Assembly: GCA_021156175.1 (NCBI GenBank)
Contig: JAJNBL010000005.1
Location: 62,001 to 126,000, forward strand
Length of the DNA: 64,000 bases
From: Rickettsiales bacterium
GTDB lineage: Bacteria > Pseudomonadota > Alphaproteobacteria > Rickettsiales > JAJNBL01
Direction of reading: 5' to 3'
Made by a program: the position numbers and the translations under genes. Of this stretch, positions 34,871 to 43,613 are shown piece by piece (within the stretch, counting starts at the first letter, position 1; every line of letters begins with the position of its first letter). The notes under the pieces are model-generated. The model searched no databases. It saw only the letters and a list, made by a program, of their open reading frames with translations, and had not been told where the DNA came from.

Positions 34871-36355
34871 ATGCGCACACGACTTCGTCATAAGGCTAGC
34901 TTACCCCTTTTCACTGCCCTTGCAGGAGGACTCTTCCTTCTCATGAGTTCTGGTGCGACATCTGCCTATGCCGATGCATCGTCTTACCGCTCGGTGATGA
35001 TTGTAAATCCAGAAGTGCTCGACGCGCTGCGCTATAGCCAACAACCGGCTCCCACACGTATGCCGGCACGGGATTATCGACCAATTATTGTCCATGTACC
35101 GCAAAATGGCCCGATTTCTAAACAAGAGATCGCAGAATTTGATACATACGGTGTTAATATTGTACCAGGCAACCAACTTCCAAAACCGGATGCTTCGGCT
35201 ATACCACCGAAATCAGGACTAAAAACAGCAGCACCGTTGCAACCAAAAGCAGAAGCGGCCCAAGTTAAAATTCCAGAACCCGCGGCTCCCAAAAAACCTA
35301 ATAATGTAGCAGAAACAGCTCCAAAAACTTCGACGCTCGCGGTTCCCAAAGCGGTAGAAGTCACGCAACAACCACTTGCTGAACTTGCACCACCACGGCC
35401 TCCTGTAGCACTAGAAGAAGCTCCTACCCCAGCTCCGACAGAAGTTGCAAGTACGCCTGAACCAACATTTTTGGTACCTCCGGCCTATCCTAAACAACGG
35501 CCAGAAAATGTTCCAACACGCAAACCTGCGGTAGCGCCAAAATTCAAGCCTACAGGCATTGTAGCACCGGCGATTACCGCAAAGACGGATCCTCAACCAA
35601 CCGCGCCGCCTAAACTTCCAACCACCAACGTATCGGAAGGTATCTTAGGAACGGAGAATGCCCTAAAGTCCGTGAATACAGGCAAACAGGTCGCCTCCGT
35701 GGGCGCAGCAATTGAACCGATTGCGATACCAACAGTACCTGCTGTAGTGCCAACCGCTACGCCACAGAAACAAGCCGCTTCCATACCTCCTTTAGCGCAA
35801 ACAACCACGCCACAAGCGGTAAAACTAACTCCAGCAGTAGCTCCTGTTGCAGCAGTATCCACTCCTGCGCAAGTGCAAAGAGCACCAATAGCTCCTGCCG
35901 TACTAGCTGCCGTAGTAGCTCCCGTTGCAGCAACAGCGCCTGCGGCTCCAGCTCCAGCAGCCAGCGCTCCAGCCACTTCAATTACAGCCTCTGCGCCTGC
36001 AGAGGGTATGTTTGGCGATGTGGCACCCGATACCGTATTTAGCATCGTATTTTCTGGCCAAGAAAAGAACCTGTCCGATGTCAGCAAAGGACGGCTGGTG
36101 CAGATAGTTCATGCGATTAACGAAAAACACCCGAAAGCCACCTTGCGCATCCGCGCTTACGCAAAACCGGATAACCAAGATGCAGGCCTTGCCCGCCGGG
36201 TTTCTCTTGAACGCGCGATTTTGGTTCGGGACTTTATTATGAATTCAGGACTCCCTTCGGATCGCATTCAGGTACAAGCCCTTGGCCTGCCTGAGCGTCC
36301 AAGTCCGATCAGCAATCGGGTAGAAGTCGTATTCTTTGATACCCCCACTTCCTAG
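34871..36355 (+). CDS. OmpA-family protein with long Pro/Ala-rich linker
   Basis: A signal peptide (residues 10-35, ending near SAYADA), then about 330 residues dominated by Pro, Ala, Thr and Val, probably extended and disordered, then an OmpA-like domain over the last 105 residues (IVFSGQEKNLSDVSKGRLVQIVHAI, ATLRIRAYAKPD, RRVSLERAILVRDFIMNSGL, NRVEVVF). OmpA domains bind peptidoglycan; the NxxLSxxR pattern is only partly kept. No beta-barrel is present, so the protein is probably periplasmic and reaches between membrane and wall. The 166 bases upstream show no clear regulatory site. Confidence 0.82.
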   Translation: MRTRLRHKASLPLFTALAGGLFLLMSSGATSAYADASSYRSVMIVNPEVLDALRYSQQPAPTRMPARDYRPIIVHVPQNGPISKQEIAEFDTYGVNIVPGNQLPKPDASAIPPKSGLKTAAPLQPKAEAAQVKIPEPAAPKKPNNVAETAPKTSTLAVPKAVEVTQQPLAELAPPRPPVALEEAPTPAPTEVASTPEPTFLVPPAYPKQRPENVPTRKPAVAPKFKPTGIVAPAITAKTDPQPTAPPKLPTTNVSEGILGTENALKSVNTGKQVASVGAAIEPIAIPTVPAVVPTATPQKQAASIPPLAQTTTPQAVKLTPAVAPVAAVSTPAQVQRAPIAPAVLAAVVAPVAATAPAAPAPAASAPATSITASAPAEGMFGDVAPDTVFSIVFSGQEKNLSDVSKGRLVQIVHAINEKHPKATLRIRAYAKPDNQDAGLARRVSLERAILVRDFIMNSGLPSDRIQVQALGLPERPSPISNRVEVVFFDTPTS

Positions 36356-36374
36356 AATTTTCCGTCTAGCCCCC

Positions 36375-36427
36375 TTGCTAATGTCCGCAAAAACGGGTAT
36401 GACATCCCTTCACCCCTAACGTTAGGG
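36375..36427 (+). promoter_or_regulatory. Candidate promoter and palindrome upstream of asd
   Basis: TTGCTA and TATGAC are 17 bases apart (36375-36403, four of six matches each). Just downstream is a perfect 14-base palindrome, CCCTAACGTTAGGG (36414-36427), 29 bases before the asd ATG. Its position is that of an operator blocking the start of transcription, but no regulator can be named. Confidence 0.3.
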
Positions 36428-36455
36428 CAATCAGTTAGTAGATAAGAGGAATGTT

Positions 36456-37469
36456 ATGTCCTATAAAGTCGCAATCGCAGGAGCAACCGGCAATGTAGGC
36501 CGCGAACTGTTAAGCATCCTTGCTGAACGTAATTTCCCTGTGTCTGAAGTTGTCGCGCTCGCGTCGCGCAGATCACTCGGCAAGACAGTAAGCTTCGGCG
36601 ATCATGAGACACTTACATGCCAAGTACTTGAAGATTTTGATTTCTCCGGTACGGATATCGGCCTTTTCTCTCCAGGAGGAAATGTCTCTAAAGTCCATGC
36701 ACCGCGCGCGGCTGAAGCCGGCTGTATCGTGATTGATAACACCTCTTACTTCCGTATGGACCCAGACGTCCCGCTGGTCGTGCCTGAAGTAAACCCAGAA
36801 GCAATTGCGGATTATACGAAACGCGGCATCATTGCGAACCCTAACTGCTCGACCATCCAAATGGTCACAGCACTCAAACCTTTGCATGACCGCGCGACCA
36901 TTAAACGCGTTGTTGTAGCAACTTACCAATCGGTTTCTGGCGCTGGCAAAGCCGCGATGGATGAGCTGTATAATCAGACGAAAGGTTCTTTTGCATATCA
37001 GGAAATTCTTCCTTCCTCTTTTAGCAAAAAAATCGCCTTCAACGTGATTCCTCACATCGATGTATTCATGGAAGACGGTTCGACCAAAGAAGAATGGAAA
37101 ATGGTGGAAGAAACCAGAAAGATTCTTGATCCACGGATCAAAGTCAGCGCGACCTGCGTTCGCGTTCCTGTGTTCGTTGGACATGCGGAAGCGGTTAATA
37201 TCGAATTCGAAAACCCTTTGGAAGTCGAAGAAGCATTTGAGATTCTCAGTGAAGCTCCGGGCGTTACCCTCTATGACCGCCGCGAACCGGGAGGATATGC
37301 AACGCCGATAGAATGCGTCCGTGAAGATGGGGTATTTATATCCCGTATCCGTAAAGACCCATCCGTAGAACACGGGCTAAACATTTGGGTAGTGGCGGAT
37401 AACTTACGCAAAGGTGCTGCTTTAAACGCCGTGCAAATCGCGGAAGAACTGATCAAAAATTACATTTAA
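36456..37469 (+). CDS. asd: Asd, aspartate-semialdehyde dehydrogenase
   Basis: Reduces aspartyl phosphate to the semialdehyde, the branch point to lysine/diaminopimelate, threonine and methionine. VAIAGATGNVGRELLSIL binds NADP; the catalytic cysteine is in GIIANPNCSTIQMV (about residue 131) and the histidine in KVSATCVRVPVFVGHAEAV. Length 337 is normal. AGAGGA precedes the ATG. thrC is at 59.7 kb in this window. Confidence 0.97.
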   Translation: MSYKVAIAGATGNVGRELLSILAERNFPVSEVVALASRRSLGKTVSFGDHETLTCQVLEDFDFSGTDIGLFSPGGNVSKVHAPRAAEAGCIVIDNTSYFRMDPDVPLVVPEVNPEAIADYTKRGIIANPNCSTIQMVTALKPLHDRATIKRVVVATYQSVSGAGKAAMDELYNQTKGSFAYQEILPSSFSKKIAFNVIPHIDVFMEDGSTKEEWKMVEETRKILDPRIKVSATCVRVPVFVGHAEAVNIEFENPLEVEEAFEILSEAPGVTLYDRREPGGYATPIECVREDGVFISRIRKDPSVEHGLNIWVVADNLRKGAALNAVQIAEELIKNYI

Positions 37470-37526
37470 TTCGCGATCTGGCCGTGCTATTCTTTGGAGC
37501 ATCGCTCTAATCAAAGAAGAGGAACC

Positions 37527-39470
37527 ATGAATAGCCGGCCTTCACGCCTTATTCTCAACGCCTTGCGTATGTCCTTTGGGTGTGCGCTCCTCCTTTTCCC
37601 GTTAGCATCGCATGCAGGCGTGCCAACAAAAGGCGATATCCTTCATTATCTCGAAGCGCAACGTGATGCGGGCGAACCACTCGATCTCGTAGCAAAATTC
37701 GGAAAAGAGCTCGCCGGCGCGGACTTGTCCGAGCTTGATCTACGTGGTGCAAATTTAGAAGGGGCGAATCTCCAAGGCGCAAACCTTCGCGAAGCGGATC
37801 TTTCAGAAACTAACCTCAAATCCGCAAATCTTTCGGGAGCCTCACTTCCGCATGCAGATCTTTTGGGAAGCCATCTTGAGAACGCAAATTTATCACGCGC
37901 CATGATGCGTTATGTTGAAGGGCAAGAGGCCGTCTTTACAGGCGCTACACTCGAAGGGGCAGACCTTTCCTTTGCCAATTTTGAAGAAGCGTTTTTCGAT
38001 AATACCAAATGTGCAAAAGCACAATTCACGAACACCATTATGACAAAAGCCAACGCAAGCGGCGCGGATTTTACCGAAGCCGATATGCGCGGGATCAACC
38101 TCAATCATACCATCCTGGATAAAGCAATCTTCGCACGCGCATTTCTCTATAATGCCGATATCCGTTTTTCCTCTGCGAAAGAAGCGGATTTTACCGAAAG
38201 CTACCTTGAAAGCGCATTCCTTTATAAAAGCGATTTCACCGGCGCCCTCTTTAAGAATGCTAATTTAAGCAAAACCAACTTAAAAGAATCTGTCTTCCAA
38301 AAGAGTATCATGGAAGGAGCGAATCTTTTTAAAGCACGGATGGCACAAATCTCCGGACACGAAATGAATCTCCAACGAAGTAATCTCGCTTACACTACCT
38401 TACGGGAAAGCGACCTCCGCGGCGCATTGTTTGATTTTGCAATCATGACGGAAGCGAATCTCACCCAGGCACGCCTGGATAGCGCACAACTCCATAACGT
38501 ATATTTGCGTAAAGCGAATTTAACCGGCGCACAATTAAACGGGGCCTATTTCACCCACGCAAATCTTGCCTATGCGAATTTAGGCCATACCTCCGCAGAA
38601 GGTACGAATTTTTCTCATGCGGATCTTTCCTATTCCAACCTTTCTCACTCAGGGCTCGATGGCGCACAATTTAGCAACAGTAAACTTTATCACGCCGATT
38701 TCGATAAAGCCTCGATGAAGAAAACGGATTTCAGCCACGCCGATTTAAGTAGCGCTTACCTGCATGATATCAGTCTTTCCAAAGACACCATCTTTGAGCG
38801 CGCAATTTTATCAGGAGCTAATCTTTCAGGCATTATGATCACCGACTTAACGCTGAATCTCACCACGGTTCGCTATCTTATCCTTACGAATATTGATCTA
38901 ACGCCTGAGCAAGAAAAAGTCCTGACCGACACCGGCGTTTTCATCTCTCCTGAGCAAATCGCCCAAGCGCTAAAGAAAGGGGTAGACCTCGGATATCTCA
39001 ATCTACGCGGACTCGATTTCAGCGGACTGGATCTCTCTTCGGCGAAACTACGCTTTGCTGATCTTTCCTTTGCGGATCTCACCGACACGACCATGAATAA
39101 AGCGGATCTCACCGGCGCAGACCTCAATCACGGCATTCTTAAGAATGCACAATTGAGTGAAGCGAACCTAAAAGGCGCAAATATTCGTAACGGCATGTTG
39201 GATAACGCAACACTGAGCAATGCGAATCTATCACAAGCCTCGCTCACACACGCTTCGTTACAAAATGCAGCACTGATTCGAACGGATTTTAGTTTCGCTG
39301 ATTTAAAAAGTGCAAACCTTCAAGGCGCCAATGGAACGCAAGCCGTTTTTGATAAAGCCTCGCTGCATAACACCTTATGGGCCGGAGCTATCTTAAACAA
39401 TGCGTCGTTTAAGAATGTGATTGGCATTACAAAAGACGAACTCGCCGCGCAGCTGAAAGCAAAAAAGTAA
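37527..39470 (+). CDS. Exported pentapeptide-repeat protein
   Basis: A signal peptide (about residues 10-32, FGCALLLFPLASHA) is followed by a near-continuous run of A(D/N)LXX pentapeptides, such as LRGANLEGANLQGANLREAD, forming a right-handed quadrilateral beta-helix. The run is interrupted at about residues 440-490 by a non-repeat helix (LTPEQEKVLTDTGVFISPEQ) before a second helix domain. Such proteins are rigid scaffolds; DNA-mimic roles known for cytoplasmic members do not fit an exported one. GAGGA precedes the ATG at 37527. Function unknown. Confidence 0.88.
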   Translation: MNSRPSRLILNALRMSFGCALLLFPLASHAGVPTKGDILHYLEAQRDAGEPLDLVAKFGKELAGADLSELDLRGANLEGANLQGANLREADLSETNLKSANLSGASLPHADLLGSHLENANLSRAMMRYVEGQEAVFTGATLEGADLSFANFEEAFFDNTKCAKAQFTNTIMTKANASGADFTEADMRGINLNHTILDKAIFARAFLYNADIRFSSAKEADFTESYLESAFLYKSDFTGALFKNANLSKTNLKESVFQKSIMEGANLFKARMAQISGHEMNLQRSNLAYTTLRESDLRGALFDFAIMTEANLTQARLDSAQLHNVYLRKANLTGAQLNGAYFTHANLAYANLGHTSAEGTNFSHADLSYSNLSHSGLDGAQFSNSKLYHADFDKASMKKTDFSHADLSSAYLHDISLSKDTIFERAILSGANLSGIMITDLTLNLTTVRYLILTNIDLTPEQEKVLTDTGVFISPEQIAQALKKGVDLGYLNLRGLDFSGLDLSSAKLRFADLSFADLTDTTMNKADLTGADLNHGILKNAQLSEANLKGANIRNGMLDNATLSNANLSQASLTHASLQNAALIRTDFSFADLKSANLQGANGTQAVFDKASLHNTLWAGAILNNASFKNVIGITKDELAAQLKAKK

Positions 39471-39477
39471 GAGCCTG

Positions 39478-40143
39478 CTAGCTTTCCTTAATGCTTTGTA
39501 AAATCTTCGGTGCCAACCCCGCCTTCACCAACTTCGCAGCATAACGCGCAAGGGCATCCACTTCGATGTGGAAACGATTCCCTGCTTGGGCATGATGGAG
39601 TGCCGTAAACTCCCACAAAATCGGCACAACATACGTTGCAATCCAGGCTTCCTGATTATTCACCTCATGGACTGGCAGTGCAACACCATCAACAGTCACA
39701 GAACCTCCCGGCACAAGATAGGGAAGCAATTGCTTAGGCACATTATAGGTAAGCTTATGCGTATCCCCGACCTTCAGCACATGAGAAAGTGTGGCCATAC
39801 CATCCGGACGGCCATTGACGATGTGCCCTGTCATATAAGCACCATGCACGAGAGGCAGCTCCAGATTTAACATCTGTCCACGCTTCCATTGCCCGACTAA
39901 TGTATTTTCAAACGCCTGAGTAGAAACCTCAACCGTACACCAGCTTTCCTCTTCATCATCAAGTGCGCGTCCCGTTGCGCCTCCCTTAGCAATAATAGGA
40001 AATGCTACGCCATTACATGCAATCGTATGATGTTCTTGCATTCGATCAGGATGATAATGCGCGGTAATAGTAAGCCGGCGGCTTTGCGCCACCTCCTCAA
40101 GAAGAATCACCTGCCCTACATCCGTAATAAGACCGGTATACAT
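39478..40143 (-). CDS. ribE: Riboflavin synthase alpha-chain homologue, divergent active site
   Basis: Two lumazine-binding repeats are recognisable: MYTGLITDVGQV at the start of the first and the start of the second near MTGHIVNGRPDG, with EVDALARYAAKLV at the end. Several usual positions differ: VNGVCLTV is TIACNGVAFPII, GHIVSGHVDG is GHIVNGRPDG, DGVSLTV is DGVALPV, and the usual P-x-T-x-x-x-T-T-LG is PILWEFTALHH. The enzyme may therefore be altered or inactive, like lumazine-binding paralogues. GGAGGA precedes the ATG at 40143. It stands alone; other rib genes are not in the window. Confidence 0.75.
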   Translation of the reverse strand: MYTGLITDVGQVILLEEVAQSRRLTITAHYHPDRMQEHHTIACNGVAFPIIAKGGATGRALDDEEESWCTVEVSTQAFENTLVGQWKRGQMLNLELPLVHGAYMTGHIVNGRPDGMATLSHVLKVGDTHKLTYNVPKQLLPYLVPGGSVTVDGVALPVHEVNNQEAWIATYVVPILWEFTALHHAQAGNRFHIEVDALARYAAKLVKAGLAPKILQSIKES

Positions 40144-40462
40144 TACCACTTCCTCCATTCCACCCGCAGGAACCCTATCCTTCCTTAATTGTCACGCGAA
40201 CAGCGGCAGAATTCAAGAAGAAAATTATTTCCCCATCCCAAACAGCAGAAAAGAAACGAAAACCTATTCCCGAAACAGGAAGAAAGCTTTATAATTATAA
40301 GCTATAGTTGTCTCAATTTAGATTACCATGAAGCGAAAATAACGTTTTGCGAGCACCGCAGCGGAGTGTACATCAAACGTACATGAGCAGCGGAACACAG
40401 CATAAAGGACATTTGCAGCCATAAGTAATCTTAAAGTGAAATGACCATAGAAGAGGGTTTAG
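40144..40462. other. Intergenic region between the ribE homologue and tyrA
   Basis: About 320 bases between divergent genes. The right third is palindromic element B (40321-40430). The left part is A-rich and holds an AT-rich near-palindrome with a TATAAT inside (about 40286-40305). No open frame here has support. Confidence 0.5.
40321..40430 (+). repeat. Palindromic repeat element, copy B (upstream of tyrA)
   Basis: An imperfect palindrome of 110 bp with perfect ends GATTAC / GTAATC and tip GTAC-ATCAAAC-GTAC. Its centre (ACCGCAGCGGAGTGTAC then GTACATGAGCAGCGGAACAC) differs from copy C at only a few positions, and AGCGAAAAT on the left and CATTTGCAGC on the right are shared with copy C. Read in the same frame as copy A it also encodes RxGVYxK. 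It lies 32 bases before tyrA. Confidence 0.82.
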
Positions 40463-41644
40463 ATGGACATCGGACGTATCACCATTATCGGTTTTGGATT
40501 GCTGGGAAGCTCATTAGCGCGCGTGATCCGCGATGTATTGCCCTCCTGCCGTATCACCGCCTGCAGCCCTTCGGAGGCAACACTCACACAAGCCATGGCC
40601 TTAAATCTTGCAGATGAAGTCACCACTCATCCAGAAAATTCGGTTAAAGACGCCGATATGGTTATTATTTCCACACCACTTGGTGTTTATGAATCGATCG
40701 CAACAGCCATCGCGCCGCATCTGCCTGAAGGCGCAATCGTAACCGATATGGGCTCTGCGAAACAGCATGCGATCGACACATTCTTTCCGCACTTAACGCC
40801 CGAACAACAAATTTTATTCGTTCCGGGCCACCCGATTGCAGGCTCCGAAAAATCTGGAGTACAAGCCGGTTTTCGGGAAATATTCCAAGGGAAAAAAGTC
40901 ATCCTCACCCCACTGCCCAACACCTCACCGCTTGCACTCGACCAGGTCACGCAACTCTGGAACCTCGCAGGCTCACATGTTGAAGAAATGGACCCAACCC
41001 AGCATGATACACTCTACGCAACCGTTTCCCATGCCATTCAGCTAACCATCTCGAGCTATGCGATTTTCATGGATAATGCAAAGCATGACCCAAGCGCGCT
41101 CCTTTCCCATCCGCTTTACCAAAAATTCATTCGTATTAGTGGCTCCAATACTGCCATGTGGCGGGATATCTGCCTTGCAAACCGCAAGGCAATCCTCTGT
41201 GCCTTGAAAGCACTGCACGCCCATTTCTCAACACTCAAACGGCTGCTGGAAGAAAATGATCTAGGCACATTAGAGCGCTTTATGCAGCAAGCGCAAAGCA
41301 CGCGCGAACACTTCCCTCATGTGCTCGATAACGCAATGGAGACAAGCCCTTTATCATTACTCCCGCGCCTGATTGGCTGTGCGACACTCTCGAATGTATC
41401 TTTTTACGATATGCCCCACGCCGCAGGTGGATTCCTTGATGTAACCAATATTGTGATGGCAGAACCTATCCCAAACGCTGCCACCCTCTCTGAACACCGC
41501 GCAGCTCTCCTTGTCCATGTATATAATTTCCTGGAGGCTTTCGATGCCCTGACCTATGCCATCGAAGAAGGGAAAATCACCGCCACGGAAACCCTCCTGA
41601 ACCAAGCCCATCACTGGTATGAACGGATGACCGCTTTTCGTTAG
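40463..41644 (+). CDS. tyrA: Prephenate/arogenate dehydrogenase with a second helical domain
   Basis: NAD(P)-dependent decarboxylating dehydrogenase of tyrosine synthesis. Rossmann motif ITIIGFGLLGSSLARV (6-21), STPLGVYE, TDMGSAKQHAI, PGHPIAGSEKSGV and the substrate histidine in ATVSHAIQLT (190) are present. The first helical domain runs to about 282 and keeps TAMWRDI but lacks the usual AAGGF. A further 110 residues contain HAAGGFLDVTNI (319-330) and an LTYAIEEG helix, so they look like a degenerate second copy. Length 393 against about 290-310 usual. GAGGG precedes the ATG. trpC follows after 55 bases. Confidence 0.9.
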   Translation: MDIGRITIIGFGLLGSSLARVIRDVLPSCRITACSPSEATLTQAMALNLADEVTTHPENSVKDADMVIISTPLGVYESIATAIAPHLPEGAIVTDMGSAKQHAIDTFFPHLTPEQQILFVPGHPIAGSEKSGVQAGFREIFQGKKVILTPLPNTSPLALDQVTQLWNLAGSHVEEMDPTQHDTLYATVSHAIQLTISSYAIFMDNAKHDPSALLSHPLYQKFIRISGSNTAMWRDICLANRKAILCALKALHAHFSTLKRLLEENDLGTLERFMQQAQSTREHFPHVLDNAMETSPLSLLPRLIGCATLSNVSFYDMPHAAGGFLDVTNIVMAEPIPNAATLSEHRAALLVHVYNFLEAFDALTYAIEEGKITATETLLNQAHHWYERMTAFR

Positions 41645-41699
41645 TATTTTACTTCCCCCCCACGCCCTGCTATAACAAGCCAAAATCTGGAGCATTGTA

Positions 41700-42497
41700 A
41701 TGGCTAACGTCCTTGATACTATTTGCGAGAAGAAGCGTGCGCATATCGCCGCACAAAAAGCACGCGTATCGGAAGTCATGCTGCTTGAACGCCTCCGCAC
41801 GGTTACTCCACCACGAGGTTTTCTCAAAGCCATTGAAAATACCATCTTCCACGGGAAACAAGCATTAATCGCGGAAGTTAAAAAAGCTTCTCCTAGCAAA
41901 GGCATTATCCGCGCGGATTTTAATCCTCCTGTGCTCGCAAAAGCCTATGAAGCCGGCGGTGCAACGTGCCTCTCCGTCCTCACCGACACTCCCTATTTCC
42001 AAGGCGAAGATGCGTTCCTCGCACTTGCTCGTGATGCCGTGAAGCTTCCAGTGTTACGCAAAGATTTTATGCTCGATCCCTACCAAATCCTGGAAGCACG
42101 AGCTTTAGGTGCCGATTGTATTCTCCTGATTATGGCCGCACTGGAAGATGAACAAGCCAAAGAACTGGAAGCAACCGCCCAAGAACTTGGAATGGATGTT
42201 CTGGTGGAAGTACATGATGTAGAAGAGCTCACACGTGCGCTGAACTGCCTAAGGTCATCGCTGATTGGAATTAATAACCGGAATTTGAAGACACTGGAAG
42301 TATCGCTTTCCACCACCGAATCCCTATGTTCCCAGATCCCTCAAGGTTATAGAGTTGTGTGCGAAAGTGGTATTGAAACCCATGAGGATATACTCCGCAT
42401 GAACCGTGCGGATGTGCATTGCTTCCTGGTCGGAGAGTCACTGATGCGTAAAACCGATGTGGAAGCGGCGACACGGGTTCTTTTAGGAAAACAATAA
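41700..42497 (+). CDS. trpC: TrpC, indole-3-glycerol phosphate synthase
   Basis: Fourth step of tryptophan synthesis, ring closure of CdRP. IAEVKKASPSKGIIRADFNP (starting near residue 58), ATCLSVLTDTPYFQG, LRKDFMLDPYQI, IGINNRNLKTLEVSL and VCESGIETHEDILRM contain the catalytic lysines and phosphate loop. Length 265 is the free-standing form without TrpF. GGAG lies seven bases before the ATG. Other trp genes are not here. The gene ends five bases before palindromic element C. Confidence 0.97.
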   Translation: MANVLDTICEKKRAHIAAQKARVSEVMLLERLRTVTPPRGFLKAIENTIFHGKQALIAEVKKASPSKGIIRADFNPPVLAKAYEAGGATCLSVLTDTPYFQGEDAFLALARDAVKLPVLRKDFMLDPYQILEARALGADCILLIMAALEDEQAKELEATAQELGMDVLVEVHDVEELTRALNCLRSSLIGINNRNLKTLEVSLSTTESLCSQIPQGYRVVCESGIETHEDILRMNRADVHCFLVGESLMRKTDVEAATRVLLGKQ

Positions 42498-42502
42498 ATT
42501 CG

Positions 42503-42606
42503 CTAGGCCGTTAGCGAAAATGTGCTTTCTGAGTACCGAAGCGGAGCGTACATTAAAGTACGTGAGCATCGGAACGCAAAAAAACATCATTTGCAGCAAG
42601 GCCTAG
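42503..42606 (+). repeat. Palindromic repeat element, copy C (between trpC and pheA)
   Basis: A 104 bp palindrome with perfect ends CTAGGCC / GGCCTAG and tip GTAC-ATTAAA-GTAC. Most of its length can pair, so the RNA would form one long hairpin. It fills almost all of the space between the convergent trpC and pheA stops (42497 and 42613) and no other terminator is present, so it may serve as the transcript end for both. It is closely alike to copy B and more distant from copy A. Confidence 0.85.
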
Positions 42607-42612
42607 TAACAT

Positions 42613-43461
42613 TTATCCGAATCTCTTAGGATCGGCGGGATAAACGCCAAGCACTTTTACATTTCTGCAGAAAAAGCCCAACTCTTCAAGCGCCAGCTGG
42701 ACATTCCGCTCTTGCGGATGACCTTCGAACGTCACAAAAAATTGTGCGCGATCCGAAGCTCCACCGGGAATATAGCTCTCAAGTTTTAGCAAGTTTACAT
42801 GGTTCGTCGCGAATCCACCGAGCGCCTTATACAGTGCCGCAGGGATATTGCGCGCCGTAAACAAGAGCGACGTCACAATCCGCTGGGTTTCAGGATCTGT
42901 ATCAATAGGCTCAGAGGCAATGGTAACAAAGATTGTCGTGTTCTCGTTGCTATCTTCCATATTCGGTTTAAGCACGGTCAAGCCATAAAGTTCCGCTGCC
43001 AATGCGGATGCCAACGCACCTTTGGAAGGATCATTCCAGCGCGCAACTTCCTCAGCCGCAATCGCAGTATTCGAAGCATGATGCGCCTCCAACCCCATCT
43101 CCCGTGTATGCCCACGGCACTGCATCAAGGCTTGAGGATGGGAATAGACATTTTTCACCGTCTGTAAAGTGGCTCCCTTTGGCGCAAGCAGATGGTGCTC
43201 AATACGTTGGAAATATTCCCCCACAATCGAAACATGCATGCGTGGCAGGAGATTGTGGATTTCCGCTACTCGTCCGGCTTGTGAGTTCTCAATGGGTAAC
43301 ATCCCCAAGGCTGCCTTTCCTTCCTGCACCGCTTGGAACACATCCTCAAACGAAGGAAGCGGCATCGTATCCATATACGGATAGGCCTGGCGACAGGCCA
43401 TATCGGCATGCGCCCCTCTAACCCCTTGGAATGCAATAATGTTATTGGATGGTGCTTTCAT
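42613..43461 (-). CDS. pheA: Prephenate dehydratase with ACT domain
   Basis: Converts prephenate to phenylpyruvate for phenylalanine synthesis. IAFQGVRGAHADMACRQAYP, LGMLPIENSQAGRVAEIHNLL, VYSHPQALMQC and the NTAIAAEEVA segment carry the catalytic domain; ENTTIFV is the form usually ending with TRF. The C-terminal ACT domain (about 195-275) has GALYKALGGFATNHVNLLKLESYIP-like sequence for feedback by phenylalanine. No chorismate mutase part is fused. The ATG at 43461 fits the family's N-terminus. Convergent with trpC. Confidence 0.94.
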   Translation of the reverse strand: MKAPSNNIIAFQGVRGAHADMACRQAYPYMDTMPLPSFEDVFQAVQEGKAALGMLPIENSQAGRVAEIHNLLPRMHVSIVGEYFQRIEHHLLAPKGATLQTVKNVYSHPQALMQCRGHTREMGLEAHHASNTAIAAEEVARWNDPSKGALASALAAELYGLTVLKPNMEDSNENTTIFVTIASEPIDTDPETQRIVTSLLFTARNIPAALYKALGGFATNHVNLLKLESYIPGGASDRAQFFVTFEGHPQERNVQLALEELGFFCRNVKVLGVYPADPKRFG

Positions 43462-43613
43462 ACGATGTCCATTTTCTTTATATAAGGCCAGAAAGGGCAT
43501 ACTAATGCCCGACAAAGCAAGACGCAAGCAATCCGTATGGCATAAGAATCAAGCCTACCCCAAGACTATTCACAAATCCCCTGTTTTTTGCTGACTTTTA
43601 TAGGGTTCCTGCT

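Noticed and set aside
35593-36087. A minus-strand Ala/Gly-rich open frame inside the OmpA-like gene
   Set aside because: It is caused by the biased Pro/Ala codons of the linker on the plus strand and has no ribosome site or homology.
36573-37373. A long minus-strand open frame opposite asd
   Set aside because: asd is intact and unmistakable on the plus strand; the antisense translation has no recognisable motif.
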